Origin: Pleurobrachia bachei
Lineage: Eukaryota; Ctenophora; Tentaculata; Cydippida; Pleurobrachiidae
Length of the DNA: 24,765 bases
Reading direction: 5' to 3'
Assembly (NCBI GenBank): GCA_000695325.1
Contig: AVPN01000847.1
Span: 10,203-34,967 of the forward strand
Positions within the stretch are counted from its first letter, which is position 1. Each line of letters starts with the position of its first letter. The notes beneath the pieces are model-generated. The model searched no databases. It was not told where the DNA came from and saw only the letters and a program-made list of their open reading frames with translations. The position numbers were made by a program, and so were the translations under genes. This document shows, piece by piece, positions 1 through 9,125 of this stretch.

Positions 1-23
1 ACCCTCCTGAAATTGTAAATATT

Positions 24-136
24 GGTTACCATGGTAATGCAGTTACTAACGGCAGTTACCATGGTAATTCAGTTACTAGCGGTGGTGACCATGGTGACAG
101 TTACTAATGGTGGTAACCATGAAGTTACCTGTATTC
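24..136. repeat. Palindrome-bearing minisatellite (copy A)
   Basis: Three to four degenerate units of about 30 bp, each with a palindromic core TTACCATGGTAA or a variant (cores at 26-37, 56-67 and 84-97, plus a broken one near 114), followed by CAGTTACTARCGG-like sequence. The cores resemble the RFX X-box half-site pair with a 2-bp spacer. Confidence 0.75.
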
Positions 137-1016
137 TTTGGTGTCACAACACTGCATGAATGTGTCAGAGAAAAGAGCTGCTACGCACGCTGCAGAGTTT
201 ATATCAACCACCACTTTCAGCCTCTCAAATACAAACTTCATACCATCTGGGGGAGGGGGGTTGAGTGGTCGAGTTACATGGGGTGTTCGGAGTTCAGAGG
301 AAATCATGAATTGCGTTCAATTTAGAAAATGAAGGTTACCATCAGGTTGCAGCTAAAGGATTATTTTTGAAGGGTGTTCTATTACCTGTAATGGCAGTAT
401 CTTCCACAGTAATAACAGTCTTCTCACAGTGTTTCAACAGAGCATCCCTGGTCTTGGGATGGACAGTCAGGTTCAGATCAGGGGCAATGGAGGGAGGCCT
501 GCACTCCTGATCAGTGTCGTGGGGCCAGGATCCTTTTATCATGGCTGGGATCAGGGGATCTCCAGGTTTAGTTACCAGGTATACATCCAGTTCTTCATCC
601 ATCTGAAAGGGAGAAGAAGGGGTGTTATATTATATCAGTATGGTGTCTTGTGATTGCAAATTGGAGGATTTTATGAGATGTAGATCTTCATCATTGTCGT
701 AGATTGGGGTATGAAATATCGAGGGATGAAATTACTTTTGATTTTGCATTTTATTGAGATTCCATTGAATCTCATTGTTCGGTTAATTATCTGCGGCGGA
801 CAACTAAACAACCGCCGTCACTCCGACGCCCACTTCACATAATAATACTTTTGTCGATCTGATCTAAAACATGACCTAATTCTACTTCAAATAGATCAAC
901 CGCTAGAACAATACAACATTGTTTGTTGAAACCGCTAGTCTACCGTCAATCAATTTGTCCGAGTTTTGCGTTTTGTTCAGCAACTGCTCTAATTTTTCAA
1001 CACTGTAGCAACCACA

Positions 1017-1598
1017 ATGAATTCTCATCACCATGGAAACGAAATAACGAATCTTGATAACCATGGAAACCAAGAAATCCTCTGTGATATCTGCATGCTA
1101 CCAGTGGAATCCCAATCCGCTGTCTTCAAACCATGTTCCTGTCCTAAAGTCCTGCACCAATCCTGTCTAAGGGATCACTTTGCCAAGAACTCCAGCACGC
1201 AACTTCAAGTTACCTGCACTCAGTGTAACACAACAATAACCGGAGAATTGGTAGATAAGCCCCTGTATCCATGGTTACTAGAACTCTGTTCAGCGGGTGT
1301 GACATGTTGCCCAGCTTACTGTTTATTGTTATCGGCGTTTCTCGTTACCTTGGTAACCAGCATGTTCTACCTCTACACCTCCAGGGTTTCCATAGCAACC
1401 AAGATAGCAACGGTTCTGGTTGTTGGGGCACTGTTGGTGTCGACCGTGGTTCGGTATTGGAGGCATACTTTACCCATGTCTTTTGGGGATGTTATCACAA
1501 GGAGGCATGTCATACCCAGGGAAGAGATAGTTTATGATAAGGTAGAGAATTGTGAAGAGGTGGTACAATTGAATGATTTTGAAGTGTCAATTTTGTGA
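1017..1598 (+). CDS. RING-CH (MARCH-like) two-pass membrane protein, copy A
   Basis: Single-exon gene of 193 residues. A C4HC3 RING-CH finger starts with CDIC (residues 23-26) and runs through PCSC, LHQSC and CTQC. Two hydrophobic segments follow: one starting near PAYCLLLSAFLVTLV, and a second IATVLVVGALLVSTVV. The family are membrane-bound E3 ubiquitin ligases that trim surface proteins. The loop between the CxC pair and the zinc-binding His is only four residues (PKVL), shorter than the seven usual in MARCH proteins, and the usual Trp after the sixth ligand is Phe (RDHF). The last residues, SIL, fit a class I PDZ ligand. It differs from the copy at 5055 mainly by an 11-residue N-terminal expansion repeating HGN. 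It has no introns and lies between duplicated minus-strand exons. Open and apparently functional. Confidence 0.85.
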   Translation: MNSHHHGNEITNLDNHGNQEILCDICMLPVESQSAVFKPCSCPKVLHQSCLRDHFAKNSSTQLQVTCTQCNTTITGELVDKPLYPWLLELCSAGVTCCPAYCLLLSAFLVTLVTSMFYLYTSRVSIATKIATVLVVGALLVSTVVRYWRHTLPMSFGDVITRRHVIPREEIVYDKVENCEEVVQLNDFEVSIL

Positions 1599-1667
1599 AC
1601 ACTGAACAGATCATGTAAATGGTGGCGGCCACTATCTATACCTCTTAGCCGGTGTAACAGTCGTGTT

Positions 1668-1746
1668 GCTTAGCAACCCACCTAGCAACCAAGTTAGCAA
1701 CTCACCTCTTTGGTAACGGCTACCTAGCAACCAACTCACCTCCTTG
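1668..1746. repeat. Minisatellite spanning the exon 6 splice donor (copy A)
   Basis: Degenerate repeats of AGCAACCAACTCACCTCCTT type, period about 34 bp. On the minus strand each unit recreates GCCAAGGAG followed by GTGAGT, that is the exon end and donor. Copies of the boundary fall at 1740/1739 and 1706/1705. Confidence 0.65.
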
Positions 1747-1941
1747 GCGGTGATGGCAGTTGCTGCTGAGAGGGTTCCATCCCCTGCCAGAACTATTATC
1801 GCATCCAGAGTACTGTTCGTCTGTTTCAAAAACTCGGACACTAAAGTGGGATACACGAGTTATTGCTTTTCGTGTGTATAGAGCTAGGGTTATAAGAGAG
1901 TTCTTGAACTTTGGTGGGCGTTAAAATATTAAACTGTGGCA

Positions 1942-1948
1942 TATAAAG
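1942..1948 (+). promoter_or_regulatory. TATA-like box upstream of protease copy A
   Basis: TATAAAG in the context GGCATATAAAGTCC, 160 nt before the ATG at 2102. The same element precedes the intact paralogue at a similar distance, which fits a core promoter carried along in the duplication. No transcript evidence. Confidence 0.45.
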
Positions 1949-2101
1949 TCCCTACAAAAGTAATATTTTCTGTACATATTGAGTTAGATCTACAACAAAA
2001 GACTCTTTCTTTGAGACTTTATTTCTAATAAAATTATCCGCCAAGTGTCAACTCAATTCTTCTTCTTTAAAATCACATCAGTCACGCTGGGACCTCTCAA
2101 A

Positions 2102-2842
2102 ATGATCCTCCTTCTCTCGATTATCTCCCTCTGCTCAGCAGGATTCCTTCTGGAGTCCTACCCTCGTTCTGAACGGGTCCTCCGTGCTAGGCTCTTCTCG
2201 GCCAGTGCTCGGTATGTTGCTCACCAGAACTCTCTGGGACTCTCCTACACTAGTGAGGTCAACAAATTCTCCTACATGAGCCCTGCTGAACTGGACCTGT
2301 ACCATGGGCTAAACAGGACAGCCACCCAACTAGGATCTTCTGCCTCCCCCGATACCACAAGTTACTCAACCCCTCCCTCTGCCACATCCTGGATCTCTAA
2401 GGGTCACGTGACAAGTGTGAAATCCCAGGAGGGATGTGGTGCTTGCTGGACGTTTGGACCCACTGTAGCGCTGGAGGGTGCCTACAAGAAAGCCACTGGT
2501 AAACTGAAACAGTTCTCCAACCAGGAATTGTTGGATTGTGTTTATGACGCCCACACCTACAATGCCTGCCACGGGGGAACCGAACACCGGGCCTTCCAGT
2601 TTGTAATCAAGAGGAAACGCCTCGCCCTGTGGAGTGATTACCCTTATGAGGCTGTGGATAAGAGATGCAGGAGCGCTGGCAAGCATAACGGGCTGGTGGC
2701 TGCTGTTGTTAGTGGGTATACTACCAATGATGTAGAGACGGAGGATAGGACGATTCAGAGACTCTCAACGGAAGAACAAACACAAGATACTATGCTTGTT
2801 AATGGTGCTGATGCTCACATCCCAATCGTCGGGGTGATGTGA
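2102..2842 (+). pseudogene. Truncated papain-like protease, copy A (lacks catalytic His and Asn)
   Basis: The frame from ATG 2102 gives 246 residues: signal peptide (MILLLSIISLCSAG), I29-type propeptide with SEVNKFSYMSPAEL, and the left half of the papain fold with the oxyanion Gln and nucleophile in QEGCGACW. Homology with the intact gene at 6139 stops near 2769, about residue 222. About 24 unrelated codons follow to TGA at 2840-2842. The right lobe with HAV and NSWGG, and the ShKT tail, are missing, so it cannot be a working protease. It could still be translated as a secreted propeptide-plus-half-domain product. An in-frame GTG further upstream (2045) should not be used in an animal. A TATA-like box at 1942-1948 is retained. 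Confidence 0.82.
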
Positions 2843-3012
2843 CGTGACATTGGCATCATCATCATCCCCTTAAAATTTACTATCGATATATCCTATCGAT
2901 GTCCCGCACTCCCCACTCCAATATTTTAATCCTGGCAAACTTCCGACAACCCTTATTTATTAATATTCCATTAATTCCTGTGTACATGTAACTAAACATG
3001 GTTATATTTCAG
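2843..3012. other. HID1 intron end between duplication and exon 3013
   Basis: AT-rich intronic sequence with a CATCATCATCATCC run near 2855. It ends in a normal polypyrimidine/AG acceptor (TATATTTCAG, 3003-3012). No gene seen. Confidence 0.6.
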
Positions 3013-6000
3013 GTAAAGTTGGTTTAATGCATGTTGGTGTGTTTATTCTCCTACTTCTGAGTGGGGAGCGGAACTTTGGGGTCAGACTCAACAAGTTGTA
3101 CCTAACGAGAGTGCCAATGGATCTGCCAATTTTCACGGGGAACCATGCTGACCTCCTAATATTGGTAAGAACTATGTGGTTAGAAGGTTGGGTAACTTAC
3201 TGTGGTTCATATAATTGGGGTAACCATGGTTACAAATCAGGGTAACCATGGTAACTGCATTGTTACTAACAGCAACACGTTTCCAGGTGTTTCACAAGAT
3301 AATTACATATGGGCACCTTCGACTACAACCGCTATTTGATTGTATCCTGACCATCATAGTCAACAGTGAGTTTTGTCCTTATAATTCTTTTAGGTGCAAT
3401 TAAAATCAAGCACATTGACTGTTCAAATATAGTTTAGTAAACTAATTGTAATATGCCCCCTCCTAATGATATTCTATACAGATATCTCTATTTTCAGTTT
3501 CGCCCTATCTGAAGCAGATGTGCATGGTTACCGCCAGCAAGTTAATGCATCTTCTTGAGGTATGTGTAACTAGATCTTTAACTAGGTGGAGCTATGTTCA
3601 GTTCCTATGGGTTGTAATTGGGACAGAAATTTGGAATCATTTTCCGAGGGAATCTAGGCAGTTGGCCATGGTCATTATTTATAAGCGATCTAAATAAAAA
3701 GTGAATATAAACACATCATTTTCGGGGAATGCTTCACAGAACAAAAACACACAAAAAACAATAATTTTACACTTTCTTCCTCTCGATCTTTCAATCTCGC
3801 TCTCTTTCTCTCAATCAATAATATCAAGTTTTTAGTGTTCACACTCATGTTTCTCCAATAACAAGTGTTCATCAGATTCCGTACACTCAGATTCGCCGTG
3901 TTACCATGGTTACCATTCCCTCTCAAATCCTGCACTTGATAGTGTCGTTTGCGGGAGCTCCTTTTGAGAAGGGTAGATTCTGAACGCTGCAGTTTCCACC
4001 CGTTAGCATTATACCGACCCTCCTGAAATTGTAAATATTGGTTACCATGGTAATGCAGTTACTAACGGCAGTTACCATGGTAATTCAGTTACTAGCGGTG
4101 GTGACCATGGTGACAGTTACTAATGGTGGTAACCATGAAGTTACCTGTATTCTTTGGTGTCACAACACTGCATGAATGTGTCAGAGAAAAGAGCTGCTAC
4201 GCACGCTGCAGAGTTTATATCAACCACCACTTTCAGCCTCTCAAATACAAACTTCATACCATCTGGGGAGGGGGGGTGGTTGAGTAACATGGGGTGTTCG
4301 GAGTTCAGAGGAAATCATGAATTGCGTTCAATTTAGAAAATGAAGGTTACCATCAGGTTGCAGCTAAAGGATTATTTTTGAAGGGTGTTCTATTACCTGT
4401 AATGGCAGTATCTTCCACAGTAATAACAGTCTTCTCACAGTGTTTCAACAGAGCATCCCTGGTCTTGGGATGGACAGTCAGGTTCAGATCAGGGGCAATG
4501 GAGGGAGGCCTGCACTCCTGATCAGTGTCGTGGGGCCAGGATCCTTTTATCATGGCTGGGATCAGGGGATCTCCAGGTTTAGTTACCAGGTATACATCCA
4601 GTTCTTCATCCATCTGAAAGGGAGAAGAAGGGGTGTTATATTATATCAGTCAGTGGTGTGTCTTGTGATTGAAAGTTGGAGGATTTCTTGAGAAAGATGT
4701 AAATCTCCGTCATTGTCGTCGATTGGGGTAACACGACTTTACCATGGTATGGAATATCGAGGGATGAAATTACTTTTGATTTTGCATTTTATTGAGATTC
4801 CATTGAATCTCATTGTTCGGTTAATTATCTGCGGCGGACAACTAAACAACCGCCGTCACTCCGACGCCCACTTCACATAATAATACTTTTGTCGATTCGA
4901 TCTAAAACATGGCCTAATTCTACTTCAAATAGATCAACCGCTAGAACAATACAGCGTTGTTTGTTGAAACCGCTAGTCTACCGTCAATCAATTTGCCCGA
5001 GTTTTCCGTTTTGTTCAGCAACTGTTCTAATTTTTTAACACTGTAGCAACCACAATGAATCCTGACCACCTTGGCAACCAAGAAATCCTCTGTGATATCT
5101 GCATGCTACCAGTGGGATTCCAATCCGCTGTCTTCAAACCATGTTCCTGCCCTAAAGTTCTCCACCAATCCTGTCTAAGGGATCACTTTGCCAAGACCTC
5201 CAGCACACAACTTCAAGTTACCTGCACACAATGTGCCACAACCATAACAGGAGAATTGGTAGATAAGCCCCTGTCTCCATGGTTACTAGAACTCTGTTCA
5301 GCGGGTGTGACATGTTGCCCAGTTTACTGTATACTGTTATCTGTGTTTCTTATTACCTTGGTTACCAGCATGCTCTACCTCTACACCTCCAGGGTTTCCA
5401 TAGCAACAAAGATAGCAACGGTTCTAGTTGTAGGGGCACTGTTGGTGTCGACCGTGATTCGGTATTGGAGGCATACATTACCCCGATCTTTTAGAGATGT
5501 TATTACGAGGAGACATGTCATACCCAGGGAAGAGATAGTTTGTGATAAGGTAGAGAATTGTGAAGATGTACAAATGAATGATTTTGAAGTGTCAATTTTG
5601 TGAACGAGTCATGTAAATGGTGGAGACGGGATGCCACTATCTAAGCTATGCCTCTTATGCCGGTGTAACAGTCGTGTTGATTAGCAACCAAGTTAGCAAC
5701 TCACCTCCTTGGCAACCCACCTAGCAACCAACTCACCTCCTTGGCAACCCACCTAGCAACTAGCAACTCACCTCCTTGGCAGTGATGGCAGTTGCTGCTG
5801 AGAGAGTTCCATCCCCTGCCAGAACTATTATCGCATCCAGAGTACTGTTCGTCTGCTTCAAAAACTCGGACACTAAAGGGGGACACACGAGTTATTAAAG
5901 TGCTTTTCGTGTGTACAGAGCTAGGGTTATAAGAGAGTTCGTGAACGTTGGTGGGCATTAAAATATTAAACTGTGGCATATAAAGTCCCTACAAAAGTAA

Positions 6001-9000
6001 TATATTCTGTACTTATTGAGTTAAATCTACAACAAAAGACTCTTTCTTCGAGACTTTATTTCTAATAAAATTAGCCGCCAAGTGTCAACTCAATTCTTCT
6101 TCTTTAAAATCACATCAGTCACGCTGGGACCTCTCAAAATGATCCTCCTTCTCTCGATTATCTCCCTCTGCTCAGCAGGATCCCTTCTTGAGTCCTACCC
6201 TCGTTCTGAACGGGTCCTCCGAGCCAGGCTCTTCTCGACCAGTACCCGGTATGTCGCTCACCAGAACTCTCTGGGTCTCTCCTACACCAGCGAGGTTAAC
6301 AAGTTCTCCTACATGAGCCCTGCTGAACTAGATCTGTACCATGGACTAAACAGGACAGCCACCCAACTAGGATCAGCCTCTCCAGATACAACGAGTTACT
6401 CAACCCCTCCCGCTGCTACCTCCTGGATCTCTAAGGGTCACGTGACCAGTGTGAAATCCCAGGAGGGTTGTGGAGCCTGCTGGACGTTTGGACCGACTGT
6501 AGCCCTGGAGGGTGCTTATAAGAGTATCACTGGTAAACTGAAACAGTTCTCTAACCAGGAATTGTTGGATTGTGTTTATGATGCTCACACCTACAATGCC
6601 TGCCACGGGGGAACCGAACACCGGGCCTTCCAGTTTGTAATCAAGAGGAAACGCCTCGCCCTGTGGAATGATTACCCTTATGAAGCTGTGGATAAGAGAT
6701 GCAGGAGCGCTGGCAAGCATAACGGGCTGGTGGCTGCTGTTGTTAGTGGGTATACTACCAATGATGTAGAGACGGAGGATAGGACGATTCAGAGACTCTC
6801 AACAGGACCTCTATCTGTTGCATTCCATGCTGTACTATCCATCCACTACTACAAGACGGGTATCTACAGGAGTGACAAATGTAATGGGGCAGCGAACCAT
6901 GCGGTAGCGGCGGTGGCCTATACTCCCCAATACATCCTTATCAAGAACAGTTGGGGTGGAGATTGGGGTGATCATGGACTCTTCAAGTTCGCTAGGAACG
7001 ACTACGCCTGTGGGATCCACTTGAAGGATAACAACTTCCTGCCCCAGCTAACTAAAACTGGTGAACAGGATGTGGACCCCATTGCGGATCCACTAAAGTG
7101 GATTGATGAGGGAGAGGTGGAGCCCACTACAGCCGCACCTGTCCCCACCACCCCCACTGAGGATCCTAATTGTGTTGATAGCAAGGAGGGATGTTTGGAG
7201 TTTTACTGTGATTTCTTCCCCAACTACAAGACGGAGTGTAGGAAGACCTGTGGATTGTGCTAAGAATTCCGAGAAAGAAGCCTGGAAGTTCTTGGAAATC
7301 TTTTAATTTTAATTTGACGTAATTTCAGGTAATTTGTGGTGTAAAAAGAAGTGTCTTTAGCCAATTATCAAATCCACGCCCAATACACGTGATCACTAAA
7401 ACCAATTCAAAGTAGATCTAGGCTAGATACTGTCTATATTGTCTCTCAACCCACAGCTTATACCATAATTTAGAATCTAGGGGAATGGGGTAAGATCCGA
7501 CCTCAAAGGTGTCAAACATTACCTAGTGTTCCGTATCCAGCAATGATTGTAGGATCAAACTCGGGGAATATCTTGTATCCAGATTCCTCTGCCTCGTCCT
7601 CAGCCTTCTCCCTGACGCTCTCCGGGCAGTTCTCGGTGTGGACCATCACACGAGATTTGTAGTGATGGAGAATCTGAAGAGGGAGTTGGTCAGGGAGTTG
7701 GGTAGAGTTTTTACAGTGCCGATGGGAGCACGGGAATTCATATAATCGGATGATTCCTGTGGAAAGTTATTACCTCTAACGTTGCTCGACAGGTTGATTT
7801 TGGAACCACGCTAGCACAGCTGACTCCCGCCATACTGGCAGCACACGCGGCAGCTTCTGCAAAGTCTCCAGCTTGAGATGTCATGACGGAAAACTGAAAT
7901 AGGGAAAATTTATGAACTAATTCTCTTGAAATATGGTTGGCCGTTTGGTTGGATCCTAGTGTGATTCAGATTTACTTCTCAATTTCTTGCCTAGCTCAAC
8001 CCCTTATTCGAGACAAATGTAAAGGAGGGTTAGAATAATAGAACATTATAATAAATTTCATTCACATACTGTCTGGGGTAGGGAGCTACGTCTCCCCTTA
8101 GTTCTCTTCTGTAGCCTCTGTTCCCGCTGGTTTAATATGTGGTTCAGAATACCCCTGACCTTATAACTACCACTCTTCTGGAAATTCTCCGCCTTGAATA
8201 ACACTTTCACCTATAAACGGTAAAGATTGTGGTTGTTGACTTGCACGACCCTCTCTTAACAGAAGAGGTATTGGTCTGAGGAATCTAAATTATTAAACCA
8301 CACTTGACCATATTACACCTCTGCACCAAGCTAGGCTGACTTTTGTGCATACCTTTAGCATAGAGTTAACATTGCTGGACTGAATGATCTGGGTTTGGTG
8401 GAGGTAGTCCTGGATCCTGTTCCTAGCCCGGGATACATCCCGCAAAGTTATTATTGGGTCTTCCTCCGTCGGGGGTTTAGGCTGGAAGAAGCCTATAGTA
8501 CCGATACTGATTCGTCTTAGAACACTGTCTGAAAAAGGGTGGGGAGGGAAATCAATAGCGGCTTGACGGTGGGGAGAGTGATAGCGGCTCGGTTAGTTGT
8601 AGATGAAATTTTTTTTGACACTTTGGACCTTTTTTCCTGCCTAAATGAAAAGTTCGTAACACAACGATCCTTACTTCGTCTCTGGTTCCCCTTGTTGTTA
8701 TTGGCGTTGTTGGGCAGGGAGGGTAGTAGGTCAGCCACTGTGTCCCCGTCAGGAGAGGCTTCCTCTGATCCACCCTGTTCAGATTCTTTCAACGCGATTA
8801 ATGTCATAGTGGGCGGAGAGCTATATGGACAAGTTGATTTAGTTAAAATCCAAACGAAGTAAAAATTAAAGAAGATAACTGTTAAAAAGATAAAGTGAAA
8901 ACGGCTCCGTAAGAGAGATACGGAGGGAGAGAGCGAGTTGGTTGAGAGGAGGGGGGGGCAATCTCATTTGATTGCACAGAGTGGATTGAATGGAAGAAAA

Positions 9001-9049
9001 CTCCCAGAGAAATGAAGAGGAAGTTGTATAAAACTGGAGTTCAGGGAGC

Positions 9050-9125
<76 letters not shown>

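Larger units (their letters stand above)
386..1840 (-). pseudogene. Duplicated exons 6 and 7 of the racemase-like gene (copy A)
   Basis: Minus-strand exons 1840-1740 and 602-386 encode the same protein sequence as exons 5872-5772 and 4613-4397, with splice sites retained (acceptor CTTTAG before 1840, donor GTGAGT after 1740, donor GTAATA after 386). No copy of exons 1-5 accompanies them, because the duplicated segment ends at 2769. They are therefore either a partial gene relic or extra downstream exons that could be spliced onto the main minus-strand transcript. Splicing both exon pairs in series would be phase-incompatible at the 7B to 6A junction: exon 7 ends with one extra base and exon 6 needs one preceding base, so the frame itself fits, but a large part of the domain would repeat. 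The 3' continuation would lie left of the window. Confidence 0.7.
1..2769. repeat. Segmental duplication, copy A
   Basis: Collinear with 4017-6803 from the first base of the window (offset 4016 at the start, drifting with small indels). It carries two minus-strand racemase-like exons, the RING-CH gene and the 5' part of the protease gene. Similarity ends abruptly after CTCTCAAC at 2769. Its left end is outside the window. It lies in the HID1 intron before exon 3013-3164. Confidence 0.93.
4017..6803. repeat. Segmental duplication, copy B (probable parent)
   Basis: The counterpart of 1-2769. This copy continues seamlessly into the rest of the protease gene and exons 5 to 1 of the racemase-like gene, so it is likely the ancestral location. 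The two copies are separated by three HID1 exons (3013-3559). Confidence 0.93.

Noticed and set aside
107-332. Small frames at the left edge and their copy at 4154-4336
   Set aside because: Short, without family similarity, and one starts at a non-ATG codon; the two duplicates have diverged by frame-changing indels near 255 and 4267, which argues against coding.
429-653. Plus-strand frames opposite 386-602 and 4397-4613
   Set aside because: Shadows of the minus-strand racemase-like exon 7, which has proper splice borders and family motifs.
3690-3986. Minus-strand frame and possible terminal exon of the racemase-like gene
   Set aside because: The 3986-3910 exon fits in phase and ends in TAA but shows no similarity to the expected C-terminus, so it is only mentioned as a possibility.
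8539-8862. Plus-strand 107-residue frame
   Set aside because: Opposite exon 1 of the racemase-like gene and its first intron; no domain.
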